Below are positions 27,801-42,800 of a stretch of DNA of 64,000 nt, in pieces (positions within the stretch are counted from its first letter, which is position 1; the number at the start of each line of letters is the position of its first letter). The stretch is from positions 62,001 to 126,000 of the forward strand of contig JAGQDJ010000092.1 in assembly GCA_022885665.1 (NCBI GenBank), read 5' to 3'. This stretch comes from Triops longicaudatus (Eukaryota; Arthropoda; Branchiopoda; Notostraca; Triopsidae). A program made the translations under genes and the position numbers. The notes below the pieces were generated by a model. It made no database searches. It was not told the origin of the DNA and saw nothing but the letters and a program-made list of their open reading frames with translations.

Positions 27801-30800
27801 ATGCAACCAAACTGAACACAAATTAACAACTTTGCAGGCAAAACAACGAAAATCAAGAATATGGGAATATTAAGAAATTAACAAGGGAAGAGGAAGAGAT
27901 GAAATAGTTTTTTTTTTTCAGAAAAGCAGGGAAGAAAGGTTTTTCTTTTCTTAGAAGAGGCTTTTCAGGAAACCGCCGGCATTTGATAAGGCTTGCACGG
28001 CAGGGGCGGGCTAATTAATAATATTAGAACACAAGTTTCAATATTGAAAGGGGCGTGTGCAAATAAAACAATTAAATAGGATATTCCCGGACGGCAATGG
28101 AAGGCGGAAATGAGAAAGAAGATTTTGTTAGTGCTTGTTAGTCGAGTTATTTAAGTTATAATTTATTCAAGAGCTAATTAGGTTACGCAGTGTTTACCTG
28201 TGTGCGATTTTGTGCTTCGTTGGATCGATCAGGCGCCGGCGAGGGAGAATTGTGCATTGGTCGCTTCCTTAGCGCTCTACAAAACAGTACCAGAGTTAAG
28301 TTTTTACTGCCCTGTGTTTAACAATTGAAAACTTCGAAAGTTTTAGCACAAAAAAAGAGAAGTAGTCAAAGGTTTACGACAAACTATGCACTATAACGGC
28401 AGTGAAACGAGTGTACTCCAATACGAGAAATTCCAATTACGCCAAGTACTATGACTTTTCCGTCCAAAACGATGTGACTCAAACTATGACTATCCTTGTA
28501 AGCCACGCCTATCTGGCTACTTTTTGTCTATTGGCTTGTGTACCATCATTCGCTAACGTTGGAAAATCAAATTCGTTGTAAGGCACACATCCCTTATGGG
28601 GTAATAACGTGAGAAGTCGGATATCCTACTGTGCAAAAGGCTAAAAAACAAACAAAGAAACTGTTTTGACAATAAGGTTGCTAGTAGGGATACCTAAGTA
28701 TAAGCTTTTATCCGACAAAGATTTAATTGAATTTGTCAACTATTTTGAATTTTTACTACCTTTTGATATCCGGTAACATGGAAATTGGGCAAACTAGTAC
28801 AGTAGGTATGGTTTTTTAAATTTTTAGTGAAAGTAAAAGCCAAATCGGTCAGGTACTTTTTTTATTTTATGTTCGAAACTTTAAGAGTTTGTATTTGCTT
28901 ATTCTTTTGTACCGTTATCCAGAGTCTCTATTTGATTTCATTCGTTATTAGTCACCTATCCCTTCAGGGAAGAAGCGACGTACCTGCTTTTAATTAAATG
29001 AAAACGAACCCTGGAAGTTGTGCATACCGGGGTCTTACGACTAAGAATGTTTACTGTTTGTAACAATTAACACTCACATAAATGGAAAACATCGGCTTCA
29101 ATACAGAGAGCGAATGTTTCGCCAATGTCAATCTGAACGCGCATTTAATAACCAAGTTCACAAGGGAGTAATGTAAGTGCAATTCCAGCTGGCAAATAAA
29201 CTTTCAGCTTTTATTAATTTCCTTTTTAAAATTTGTTTATCATTGCTAAATGTTTACGGTAGTAGAGATGAAGGTTCCAAACTCCGAGTGTGGTCAAAAT
29301 TTCGACAAACACATTTTTAACTCTATTACATAAAGTTATCTAGTCCCGGCTATAGCATATTTCTTCTAACCTCTCTAACTGTTTCTGGAAAGCTGGTATT
29401 CATTCCGCTTGGAGGTTATTGAGTTATTTAATTTAAAAGAAAGTTAATGGCTGCCGGTCTTCTCTAGAGCCACGTATAATTAGTCATTTTTCTAACTAAG
29501 TGCGTAGGTTCGTAGGTTAGTAATACTTTCTTTAGTTACGTGCTTAGCTTAAGTACCAGACTTTCTCAGAATTGTATATATAATACTAAAAGTTAATTGT
29601 ATTTGTGAGAAAAGTCCAAACTTTCACGTGGTAAATTTTGATTGGGCAACGTGGTGTTGTACATTAACCCGTGCCTCTTGCTACTGCAGTGGCGCCAATG
29701 CGTCACACGCCAGGCACTTTCGAAGGTTTTTAACCCGTCGCGAAGAATGTTGTGCGGTTGGCGTATTTACTTGTGCTGTTTTTTGTAATAAAAAGTACTT
29801 TATACACCTGCATTTCGTTGCAAATACTTTTACATTTATTTTTCCGTGTTTTATACCGTTTTTGGAATTCATTAATATCGTCTTCCCCAAATACTCGGAG
29901 TTTGGACCACATTTTCAAAATGTCGATTTTGAAGAGATTTGGGAAATTTGGAAAAAATAAAAATTGCGACGACTTGCGAAGTTATTTTTACGCAGATAAT
30001 TTACGTAATCTACTTGGTTATCTACTGCAGAAGATTCTGTCTTTCTCACTTCCAAGGCTGTCTTTCTCATTTCGAAAAAATAAAAACGGCAGTCGAAATC
30101 TACACCACTTCCTCTAACTTAAGCTCCAGTAAAGACTATACAAATTTCTTTAAGCAAACATTTTCACATAAATTATCCTATGTGCTAGTAGGCCTATACC
30201 TTGCAATATATTGATGTAATAGAGTTTCCGTACCATTTTAAATTACCGAAGCGAATAGTTAGTCTGTATTAAACTTTGTTATGTGAACCACCCGTGAGTC
30301 ACATAACTTGACTTAAATGGCATTCTACTGCACCTCCTTGGAGTAAATTACGCAAGGATACTTAAATTTGTTTCCCTCAAGAGAAAACAAAAAGTTGGAT
30401 AAAAATAGGAGAATAATCTCACTCTTGGAGTTCCATGATAGTTTTGTCCTTGGCAAATTGCTCTTCTTGACTCATTTGGACCAACTGGAGCAAGCGTTCC
30501 ATTTCATTTTGCGCTTTCTGGCCCTCGGCTTTCGACTGCGCCAATTCTTTCTCCTTTTCAGCCAGAGTGTGACGCAATTCATTCGTTGCTTGGTTGTCTC
30601 CTCCTTTAGCATTTGCAGGACTATTATTCGCTTGTTGGAGTTTCGCTTCCAGCATGTCCAAGCTTTCTTTCCGCTTCTGCAACTGCTTTTCTAGGTTCTG
30701 CAAACCCCTCTCTCTCTCTTGGAACTGTTTGCTACGCTGGTCATTCGCCTTGCGCAGTTCCTCCAATTGTTTACGCTGCTCTTCGATCTGTCTTCGCAAA

Positions 30801-33800
30801 GCCGCCGTCTCCTCCGCCTTCGCTCCACCATTCGTCACTTCTTGCAACTCGAGCTATTCGAAGACAAAAAAAAGACGTTATTAATGATTTTCTATCACGG
30901 AACTTTGAACCCGGCAAAGCGGCCACGACGTCAACTAAGTCCACATACAACACCGATCCAGGCATGAGAAATGAACCAGAACTCAAAAACCAACGGCAAC
31001 TATATATAAAACAAGAGATTAATCAATTTTCCAGATACGAAACATACAAGAGATAGAATTTTGCAGCACAATACAGAACTTCTTTCTACTAAATTTACAC
31101 ACAACAATGAAAATAAAATGAAAAACAACGACGACAAATGACTAAATAAAAATATTTAAAAATATACATTGAGTCTTGATGATTGAGAGATCACCAAATA
31201 TTAGTAAGGAAAACTTAACACCGCCATCTGAAAGACAGTGACGCAGCAAGCAGTGCGTACTTTTCTCGCGTTCGCATATTCCCCATTTTCGTTTTCACAG
31301 CCTCACCTGACTGAGTCGAACCTGATCTACAGCTAACATAATCTACCTTAACCCAGCTAATTGACCTTACAGAACCTGAAGCTAATTAAACGTAATCTAA
31401 TTTTACGTAACCTAAGTAAGAAAAAAAAAAAGATTGGCTATGCCAAACATAACACAATCTGCTCCAAAATAACCAAACTTATAAGCAAAAGTTAACTTGT
31501 GCTAAATTAGACAAATACATGCAATCTAAGCCAAACCTCAATCTAACCGAAAATAACCAACCTCATTAAGCGTGATTCAACTGAGCCTAAGTCAAACAAA
31601 CCCAGGGTCAGCTAAAAAACAAGCCTGACTAGTCTGACCTACAATAACGTAATCTAACTAAACTTAACCGAATCGAACCCAGTCTAACTCAACCTAAAAC
31701 TAACCTAATCTTATTTCACTAATTCAACCTATCCTAATTTACTTTAAGCTATTGAAACGTGCACATAATGGCTTTGCTAGTGGCGTCACTTGTGGTCTAT
31801 CCTGGAACCCAATTTAGCACACAGCCCTACGGGAAAGCAACGGCGGCCATCAAAACATAGACCAAAAGCTTGCTCTGCCATTTACTTTCAGAATATTGGT
31901 CTTTAATTTACCAAGACAGTTGTACACGACTAACTGGCAGGTACGATAAAAGAATAGTAACACAACTGAAGAAACGGAGGAGCGCCAACACCGAGGAAAC
32001 TGACCTGTTTGTTGGCTAATTCCTGAACCAACATTTCTAACTGCGCTTGTAAGCGTTGCCGATCCGTAATGGCGGCTTGCACTTCCTGCTGCGCCTTACG
32101 GTTTTGCTCACTCATTTTGTTTCTTTCCTCGTTCAAGTGGCTAAGCTGTTGCTGCGCCACTTCCAGCTCCTTCCTCAATTTCTGGTTCTGCCCAGCTTCA
32201 TTACCACTAGCCGCGTTTTGTTTTTGCAACTGCTGTTGTAGCTGGGCCATTTCTTGTTGCTGCGCCGTGATTTGTTTGTGTTGTTCCTTCAAGTGCTGTT
32301 CTTGTTGGCCTAATTGTTGTTGCTGCTGTTGTAAAGTCTTTTGAAGGGCTTGTAACTGTTTTTGCTGCTCCTGAAGGGCGTTTTCCGCCTTATCAGCGCG
32401 TGACCGCTCCATTTCGATGACTTTTTGCAAGCCTTGCAGCTCGACTTCGGTGCGGCCGTTGTTTTCTTGCCAGTTTTTCTGCAAATGGACTAATTCTTTC
32501 TCCGCCTTGTCGGCTCTCGAACGATCTTTCTCCCGTTCTTGCTGCAGCTTCAACACGTCCTTCTCCTGCGCTTGCAACTGCTGCAGCATTTTCTGCACTT
32601 CCCGTTCTTTGGTCTGCAAAATCTCCTTCGAGCCGTGCTCCACGTCCTTGAGGATCCGCTCCTGCTCTTTTTTCAGCCGATCGTTGTCCCCTCGCAAGCG
32701 CTCCAGGTCGCTATCACGCTGGTGCAGCTCTTGTTGGAAGCTCATGAGCATTTCTTGGGATTTCTCCAGCTGCTTCACGAGTTGATCGCGTTCAGATGCC
32801 ATCTGCTTAGTGTCGCCCTCCAATTTCGCTACCTGTCGTTCCAATTTCTCGCCCTGTTTCTCCTTCTTCTCCAAGATACCCATCAAACGTTCCTTTTCCT
32901 TTGTCAATTGCGCTGCTTCCGCCAACGCCGATTCCAGCACTTTCTGCTGCTTCATTAAATCATCCCGGTATTGCTTCACTAGCGCTTCACTATCAGAATT
33001 CTTGCTAGCTACTTGTTGGTACCGCTGCAAATCTGCCTGACTGTTGCGCAACGCCGTTTCGTACTGCGTTTTCTCCTCCTGTACGCGGTTGAGTTCTTGC
33101 TGCGTTCTGTCCAGCCTTTCACGATACCTAGTAATTTCATTAGCCATTTTTTCGAATTCGACCCGTGCAGCATCAGTAGTTTCCTGATATTTATGCACGT
33201 TTTGCGTCTTTTTGTCGAGTTCCCGTCCGAGACGCGCGACCTCTGCTTCCGCTTTGTCCTTGGCTTGCGCCATGCGCTCGAGCTCCGTTTCCGCGCGCGC
33301 CATCCTTTCTTTCAGCTTCTCGCTCTCGACACGGTGGCGCTCGAGCTCCTGGCGCTGTTTGTCCTGGTTGCCCGAAAGTCTTTCTTTGTAAGATTCGGCT
33401 TGTTGAAGCTGCAAGCTGATCTTTTCTCGCTCGCTTTCGCTGTGCTCCCATTTTTGCTGCATTTTCAGCAAATCGGCTTGGACACGTTCACACTTGTCGC
33501 GTTGTTTCTCTACCTCGATGCGCATGCGCTCCATCTCGCTCTGGTAACGCTCGTGTGAAGTGGATATCTTACCCACTTGCACTTGGCTGCGTTCTAATTC
33601 GCTCTGCGCTTTTACCAGATCGCTTTCCAGGCGCTCGTTGGCCATGCGGAGGCGGTGTAACTCTTGTTGACTCGAGTCGTACCGTTCTCTGAGGCGATCG
33701 ACCTCGAGTTGTAAGCGATTAATCTCGCTCTGAGATTTTTCTTGGTCGAAATGCTGTCGGGTCTTATTTTCTTCAAACTTTTCGAGCTCGACGCGCAACT

Positions 33801-36800
33801 TGGCCAATTCCTGGTCCTGGCGGTCTTTTGAAGTGCTCAGACGATCCAAATCCGCTTGGGCGCGCTGTAACTTATCTTTCGCGCTGATTAATTCCAAGGC
33901 CATGGTTTCTTGCTCTTCCTTGGCCCGGTCTTGCGATTCTTGGTACTTGCCCATGCGGGTGGCGTAGCGTTCGATCTCATCTTTCTGTGTGTCGCACTCC
34001 AAGCGCATCTTATCGAGCTCGGCGTGCACACGACGTAATTCCACTTGAGCCCGGTCGTATTTCTCGTGGGTTTTCTCCAGCTCCACTTGTGCTTTCGCCA
34101 GTTCTTCTTGGTGTTTCTCCTGCGAGCTCTGCGCCTTGCCGAACTGGGCGTGGGCGCGATCAAGTTCAAAATTCAGCCGATCGATTTCGCTCTCGAGTTT
34201 TTCCTTCTCGGCCGTGACGCGACGGACTTCCATTTGCGCCTTATCGTACCGGTCCCGCATCAGCTCGTTATCTAATGTGTGCTTGTCTATCTCTTCTTTC
34301 AGCTTTTCTTCGGCTTCTTTGGCTTTGGCCAGCTGTAATAAAGCGCGGTCTAAGCTCTCTTGCGCGTTTTGCAAATCTTCCTGGGCCCGGCGGGCATCCT
34401 CGCGCGATTTATTCGACAGCAGTAGTGATTTCTCGGCGTCCATTTTGTAACGCTCTACTTCGGCTTGGGCAGTGTCTAGTTTGCCTTGCAGGCGGTATAG
34501 CTCACCTTGCGATCTATTAGAAGCAACAAATCGGTTAATAAAAGGACAACCGAGAAAAAAAAAAACAGCTAAAATTAAAGAAAGGAGAAGAAATAAGTTT
34601 GCACGCAACACTAGGGATCACAACGAGAAAAGACATAATTAGAAACAGATAGTGAAATGCTAACAATCAATTTAAGAGCTTCAAACGTTAAAAACAATAA
34701 AAAATGTTTCAAGGTACTGTCATAACTAGTTAACTCATATCTATTTCTGCATTTCTGACTGATTCGCACGATTATCTGTTAAATCTTTTGTTTTACTACA
34801 TCGCTGAGCAGAAACTTCATACGGTAAACTAACAAATGTTTACTCAGTGTACAGTTAAATAAAAAATATTTTTTCTCGCGGAGTTGATTGATAATTTCGT
34901 TGTTGCAAGATTCTCGCTTGAAATTGTGCAAAATCCTTCAATGCGTAGTTTTTGTTGTTGTTTTTTTACTTACTAAAATCTTCCTGAGTTTTACTAAATA
35001 AATCTTGCATACTTTTATTTGTAATTAACACATTATTTTATATCTGTTTTTCAAATTTTTCTCTGAAGCTTTAGAGAAACTATAAAGCTCTACAGAAGCT
35101 GCATTTTGTTTCTGATTTTTCTCTACATTGACACTAAGCTTTAAAGTTGTTGAAGATTATGTAGAAAGCGAAATTACACTTTAAAGTACAACTGATGGTT
35201 CAAGAGAAACTGTTTTACATATTTGCCTAAGATTTATCTTGGTGCAAAATACGTTAATCTTGCAATCTATCTTACTGTGTTTCTCTTGAATTTATTTGCT
35301 TCGATACACTTCTGAAGTGACCAAGATGTGAAAAAAGTATAACTTGAGGGGGTTGGTTTACCGATCATATTTCTCTAGAACGCGGTCAAATTCTTTGACA
35401 GAGTTTTCTTTGTCTTCTTGGAGTTTGGCCAAGAGAACCTGGGTTTTGTCCAATTTATCTCGGAGGATGCTCACTTCGGTGCTGACGTCATCCCTTTCGG
35501 CCTTTTTGTATTATTATCCCATAAAAAGGAGAAACAGCAAAAAAAGACAGATTAAAATAGAATAAAAGTCGAGACACTTTTTTTGTAAAACGGGTTGTAG
35601 CAATTACCTGGAATTTCTGGACCAATAACTGAGCTTTGTCAAGTCGTTCGCGCTGCGTTTCCAGCTCATGTTGTAAGGATTCCTTATCACGGCCCGCTTT
35701 GGCCATTTGTGCCCGCATCATGTCCAACTCTTCTTGCACCTTCTGGAGATCTTGGCAGGCGGACTCTTTGTCTTTTTGAGCGCGTGTCAGTAACGCCTGC
35801 AAAGAATCGTTTTTCTTCAATTATTTCTGACGCCTTGAAGTGCTCGTTTTGAAACCACTGAACGTTTTTTGTCTCGAGTAAGTAAGACACTGCTTTCGTT
35901 TTTGCTAGTCGTAATCCACCTGTTGTCAATTTCTGCCATCTTTGCAATGCGAATGCCATCGTAGCGTTCCGCTTGATGTCACATTCAAGTTGACGCGAGG
36001 ACACGTCTCAAAATTAAAAGTTTGAAATAGAAACTATAGTAGAACCGCGTTATCAAGAACCTGTGAGATTCGAAAAAATATTCACTATATACAATACCAC
36101 TTACACCTGTCAACTTCTCTATACTTTTAAATAGCTCGGGGCATTAAACATGTCTTCTACAGTTGACGGTTAATTGTAAAAGTTCGTTATAACGAGGATC
36201 TACTTATAAAATCAAACACGCAAAGTTTCACTGAAATTACAAAAAGGGAATGTAAAGAAAACAACACGTTATTTTGGGTGTTGAATAGTTTTCCTTTGCC
36301 ACATCACTGAAATGGCAGAAAATGACGTTACGGAGAGCAACCTGGTATAACTCAATCTTTCAATATAGCACAGTGTAAAAGGAGATACCAGTAAATGGCA
36401 AAAAGTTAACCACCTAAAATTAAAACCGTAATCAATAATCGGTTCCTGATACAAAAAAAATGTGTTTAACGTACCACATGATAGGGAAGTATTACTAAAA
36501 ATTGGTACTTATCACCAAGATTTGATAATTGTTTTCCTATTATTGGGAACACTTCACCAAAATCCGTAGTTTTCATTTTACTTTTTAAGCGTGTGATGGC
36601 GTTGAAGGTTTCCACTCCCGCTTCGAAGTCTGTTACGGGTGCTCCACTGCAATGATTTCTCAATACAATTAGCTGTTTCTCGTTTCTCGTCCTATTTTCA
36701 AAATAGCTTTACGTATGGAAAAACTTCATGTGATCTGTGTTGTGTAACAGGATACAGTAGTGGTGTAATATATATAAATGTTGAAAAAGAAACGATTAAG

Positions 36801-39800
36801 GAACGGCCTTTCGCTAACCGAGCGTAACTGGACAACAATGAATTTCCCCTTGAGCAAGCGTTGCGGCGTGTCATAGAACATTCGAGTAAGGATGGAGAGA
36901 GATAACGCTCAAATGTTGGAAGTTTTAGTCAATTGTGGTGTTACCTAATGATCACTTTTCGGTGATTACTTTAAGGATACTGCTCGTCATTGCAGTGCAA
37001 CATTATTTTCGTGATTCGAGATAACGACGTGCGATTCGGGATAATGTTTGAGTGCTGTAAGCTTTTGTTTTGTTGAATTGGTGTCGTGAAAAGTTGCTTA
37101 TATGTTATGAAATGTGTGCAATGTTGTTGAGTGCATTTGTTCAGTTTCTTCTTTTGAATGTTGCGACTTAATGTATTCTTTACTACTTTTCCCGTTATTA
37201 TATCGCTGAGCTGTTTAATGTGTGTACTTTTCTTATATTTCTTACTCATACATAGTCGAAGTTGTAGTGTTGCATTTTGTTCAGTTGATGTTATGGAAAG
37301 TTACAGAAGTGTTATTATGTATGTCGCACAGTTTTTAATGCAAACGTTCAATTTGCCGTGTAGAACGTATTTACTTTATTTGTATTCTTGATCGCTGCTC
37401 TCATTGTTGTGTCGTTAAAGCGTTGTGTATTGAAGCATTGGATTTTGTTCTATTTCTGGTCTCATTTCTTCAAACTTGTAATGTTTTTTATTTACTCTTA
37501 TGGTCTTGAGTGATTTTTTGTTTCTTAGAATTGTACTAATGAATGCTGTCATCTATTTATGCATTTTGTATAATTTTGCTGATAAATGTGGTCTAAATAA
37601 ATCTAAAATTGGCGCTAGATTTGAGTTCACTTCATTACCAAGTTTTGGCAAACATTGTTATTATTTGGAAGTACACACCATTGTAAGGTGCTCAAGTCTA
37701 CCAATTTTTAGTGTTGGGATGTCCCTATTTTTGTTCCACCATTTAATGGGAGCGTTTCTACTGCCAAGTATTGGTAGGGAAACAGCCCCATCCTGATTCC
37801 TGCGATTTTTGGTGCTATTTTTCACCATTAATGGGGGGATTTTCTTTTTAGAGTGGAGATACTGACAATTAGAAGATAACCTATTTTATCTGAGAGGGAT
37901 AAACACGTAAACCTATGTCAAAACTGCGGTTTGTTAAACGTATCTCGTGTTTCGTTCAGTAAATCAACGGATTACCACTTAATCCGATCATAGCAACTCC
38001 ATTCCTAGTTCAGATAATCTCGGTGAAAATAATTGGCTGTTCTTGTTCAACTCTACACGCTAGCTTTACACAAACACAGCGTAAAATGTAACTTTAAAAA
38101 CGTAGAAATGAACGTTACTTGAGCTTTTTCGTATTTGTCTCTCGCTCGGTCCATTTCCAGCTGCATCGTCTCTTTCTCTTTTTGGACCCTGGAGCATTGT
38201 CCCTGCGCTTTGTCCAACTGAGCCTGAAGGTTCTCGTAATCATAGGTCATCTTCTCCTTCTCCGCTTGCAACTAACAATAAGACACAAAATAACAACAGT
38301 CATTACGTTTCCAAAATTATCTTCAGAAAAGATCTAATTACTTTGCGAATTTCCGTCTGCGCTTTATCATAGCGCTCCTGCAACCGATCCGTGTCGCTCT
38401 GCGCTTTATCTAGCGCTTGCTGTGCTTTTTCGGCCTGCAACTGCAATTTGCCCAACGAGCTCTGCGATCTCTCCAATTCCTCCCTTAGTTTCTCCACATC
38501 TGACATGGCCTTATCGCGTTCGGCGTGCAAACGATTCACCGTGCTCTGACACCTTTCGTACTCATCTTGCAAGTTCTCTCGCTCAGACTGCGCGTTCTCC
38601 AACTTTGCCTTCAAACGGTAAATTTCTCCCTGCGATTTTTCCACTTTTTCCTGCAACTGCTCGCCTTCGGCCCGCGAGCGCTCCCACTCGGCTTGATGCA
38701 TGCGTAGCTCGGCTTGCGCACGACGCAATTCTGCTTGTGATTTATCCAGTCGCTCTTGCAATCGCTCGATTTCTTGACTAACGTTGAGTTGACTTCTACC
38801 AAAGGTGGTTTGCGAACGCTCGAGCTCGCTCCTCAGGCGCTCGTTCTCAACCTTGTAGCGCTCTACTTCCATCTCCAGCCGCGAGAAGCGCTGTTTGGCA
38901 GTTTCCCAGTCCGCTGAGCTCTTGCCCGTTTCGCCTTGGATGCGATCAAGCTCGGCTTTGGATTTGCCGAGATCCGACTGCGAACTCTCGAGCTTGGCTT
39001 CAAGTTTGTCCTTCTCCGCTTGGGCGCGCTCGAGTCGCACTCCGAGCTTCTCAACCTCGCTTTCCAATGCGTGCATCTTCATCTTGTACTCAGCGATTTC
39101 GCGTTCATGCAAATCGCGTTCTTCGTGCTTTTCCTGCTCAGCTCGGTCGCGCTGCTCACGGAGCTGTGCGATCTGCTTCTCTTTGTCGCTGATCGCTTCT
39201 TCCAAGGAAGACAGCGCCCCCTCCGAGTTGCAGTGATGAGCTTGCATGGCCGTCATGCGCGCACGAGCCATGTCCACTTGGTTGTCCTTCTCTTTGAGCA
39301 AATCTTCCAAGTTTTCGATCTAAGTTTTGTCGTCATATTCAATTAGAACGCTAGTTTTCAGCGATCACCGTAAAAAAAAATCAATACGAACGAATCCGTA
39401 GAACTCAGGGAATGAACTGCAGAACTCAAGATGATAACCGCCATCACAACAGCAAAACTTTTGACTTCTACTTTTTCAGCAGCGAATTTGCAACTAAAGT
39501 GGGTTACAAACTGGGCATTTCTTGAACAGCAGTTTGTGTGCGAAGGAAAATAATAACTTTGGGTTGCGGAGAACATTATGCATAAAGAACACAAAGTGTG
39601 AACAAAAAGTTGGGAAAACATAACGCTGACAATGTGCAACTGAAGAGTTTTGGGTGGCTTGCTGGAACAAATTAGGATTACAGGTTCTACAAATACTAGT
39701 GTTGTGATAAATTAAAACCAAACAAATTGGAAAAAAAAGAACGCCAATTTATGACAAATAAACAGAAAACACCGAATTACTTTTACGAAAGAGAAAAAAG

Positions 39801-42800
39801 TGCTTCTCTATTTACGCCTCTACCACATTTTTCGGCTCCAGGTACGCTTAAGGTGGTTTAATTATATTTACTAGCTTTAAATACAAGTAAGATAATTAAC
39901 TTGAGTAAAATGCCTATTTTTCCGAAAGTTCCTTTAAAATTAGCTAGACTGCGTTAGGTTCGGAAAGCTTAGAATACGGAAGTCATTGCTAGTGAAAGGT
40001 TATGTTAGTTAACAGTCAATTTCTAAAAAAGAGTACGCAGAAGTATACACTCTATTCTCGTTTATAAAAAAAAATAGAGGAGGGATGGGACAGTGCACTT
40101 TTCAGTATTTGATTTTTATCTTCACGTGCAGACAAAATTCCTGCCCAAAGTTATCCGCGTTCGACGCATTAGGATCCTGGCTATCAAATGAAGTATTGTA
40201 CCAAAAGGACGAAAAACAAGACCAGACAACTACAGAAACTAGAGACTCTACCTAATGTACAAAATGAAATGCCGGCTACACAATTTGGACTAGGAGAGGG
40301 ACAAAATGGACGTATGTTTTGCCATAAGTCGATTGACCTGTTATCGAAAATGCATTTTGGAGTTAAAAAAAATAATAATAAAAACTTAGAATTAAACTTT
40401 CTGTCGATACTGGCAACTTTCTAGCACTGACTTATCCAAAAAGATGCCTGAATTTGACCAAATGTTTAATGACTTCAAGAAATGGCAACGTTGTAAGGGA
40501 GTCCGCTATTTTCTGTTATGTTTTGATCTGTGGGAATGGTCAAGTAGTAGGCATTTTAAACTGTGGCTAGGGTGCTGTACTGCCAATTCGGTTCCACCTC
40601 ATGGTAAAAATGGCTCAGTCGAAAGCGTATTACACCATTACTTTGGAGTTCTAAAATCAGTGGAGTGAATTTGTAGCGCGCCTTTAGAGAGGTTATTCTC
40701 TTTAGAGAGCTCCAACTTATCTTCTACATAAAAAGTACTTCTCCTTAATTTTTCGATGGATACTTTGAGCGGTACAACGAAAATTCCAGGAAACCTTTCT
40801 TACAAAAAGTGCCACAAATTCATTTTTTTTCTTGTGTACGATGTACTTTATTCCGACGAAACTTTCCCTGTTTGTACTTTGTTGTACCCACTAAGTGTGT
40901 GATTTTTTTCTAGTTCTGAAACATTTTCAGTTCATTAGTTTTTATTTTTGTGCTGCTTGTCCGATGTGTCAAATGTCTCCTCCCTCCTCTACCGATGTTT
41001 TTGAATGAAAATTACACGTTTACGAAACAACTCACGACAAGTGCATTTAAATAGCTTATGTTTAGTCTAGCAAGTAAAACTTTCCATTAAGATGGCAACA
41101 GGAATTGAAGAAACCAAATCCCTGAAGCGTATAACAAAAAAGAACCGCAAAATAGCGGCACATAAATAAATACGAACAAATAAATAAACATAAAAATAAG
41201 AAAAAATACGAATAAAAATAAAGGCACAAATACAAAAATCTTTGTCTTTTTCTTCTAAAGAATAAAAATAAACCTGGAACATTCGAAAACGCAACAAAAA
41301 GTACACGTAATGCATAGCAATGAGCTTACTTTGCGCTGAAGGACGTTGATTTTCCGGTCTTTTATATCCGCGTTTTCGCGGACTTCGTTCAATTCCACAC
41401 TAAGACGATTTCGCTCTTGTGTTGCTTGCAAAGCAGCTTGCGTTTTCTTTTCGATTAAGCGATTCTTCTCCTCCAAACGCTGCCGCAGTTCTTCGACCTG
41501 TGAATAAAGAAAAACTCTTTCACATATGTGCAAAAACATACAGAGAAAAACAGAAAAGGTGAAGAATAAACATTCAGAACTGTGATTCCCAAAGTGACTC
41601 GCTAAACAAACCACGAAGAAATAAAAATATGTAAATCGCCCCAAACAAAAGATTTTTACAAGTCATGACTAGAAAACAATTCGCCCAAAAATTTCAATAT
41701 TAGACAAGCACAAAGTCGAGCATACATTGGTGGTGTTAGTTCTATGAACTGTAAACTTTACATAAAGGTAAATGATTGTAAAAAAAAAGGGTTCTAGGCA
41801 AAAATAGGTAAATACTGAAAACGGCGATATAATGTAACACAGAAGGCAAATATATCATTGATCATGCTATTTATCAGACCGAAAACGAAAGATCGGACAA
41901 CCGTGAATAAGACATTACCGAACGAATCCAGCAACGCAAGATAACATCAGCTCATTCATGAAGCTCGTATATAATTCGTGGGGGATTTCTCAAGATAAAA
42001 TCGAACTTTTGCTGAACTCAACTTTCAAAACCAGACAGATGACTCTTATTTGTAGAACGTGTCCCCTCTCTCATGACTATCTCATTTTCGCAATTCAGCA
42101 GAAGATTTACTCTACTGTAACTCAAGAAACTAGCCAAGTATAACCAGCTCTATTTGAAATACGCGGCATTTGCATGAGCGACGTCCTTATCGCCATCACT
42201 CCAGCATGTAGTTTGCTTTCATTTAGCTGCTCTAGCATATTCGTTGTTACCCGAGTTTACGACATTTTCACGTGAGATGGGTGACACCACAATGAAAGGT
42301 ACATAATAGTTACACAGAAATCTAAACTAGCACTTTAAACATTCATTGTTACCCAAGCTATGCCCAACGGAGCCTGCTAATGCAACAATGAAAGTTCATG
42401 AACATAAGGTAATACGGAAAGCGAATAGTCGCTTTCCTTGGCTTTATGACGATATCTGTCTAGCTTTAAAATATTTAAAAAAATCTTGCTACTATACTAT
42501 CTAGTACGCTTTATGGAAAGCTCTTCACAGATACCTTAAGTTAAATTTTAAACAATTCGAAGTATATGAAACCAACAATACGGAAAAGTCTATGTCGGTT
42601 TGCTCAAGAAGATTAAAGATAGTCTTAACTACCTAACATTTCAGATGTTGTAATTCGTTTCTAGTTTTAAATAGATTAATATTAGAAGAATTAGTATTCT
42701 CTGAAGGTAAAAATGAACTTATGTTATTCTGAACTAAAAAGAGGTCATCTGTCTTAAAAGGTTGAACAAATAGTTGAAAAGAAAGAAAAGTGGTACTCAA

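Larger units (their letters stand above)
35797..38118 (-). other. brp: brp intron 8 (2.3 kb)
   Basis: Almost two thirds consists of TIR copy A, with the pogo-like MITE beside it. The minus-strand frame at 35860-36000 does not resemble Brp. Confidence 0.6.

Noticed and set aside
31930..32004. Read-through of exon 11 to an early stop
   Set aside because: CAG|GTCAGT is a valid donor, and the read-through residues have no coiled-coil character. Exon 12 continues the homology.
32056..34520. Several Leu/Phe/Ser-rich plus-strand frames of 60-181 codons
   Set aside because: They are antisense to exon 11. The Glu/Gln/Lys-rich coiled-coil code read backwards gives open Leu/Phe/Ser-rich frames without family resemblance.
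35478..35495. TGACGTCA CRE-like palindrome
   Set aside because: It lies in coding exon 10, where the bases are explained by the conserved protein sequence.
35860..36004. Extra brp exon in intron 8
   Set aside because: The minus-strand frame here has no heptad pattern and no match to Brp, and exons 8 and 9 already join in frame.
38422..39346. Plus-strand frames of 113-136 codons
   Set aside because: Antisense by-products of exon 7 for the same reason.
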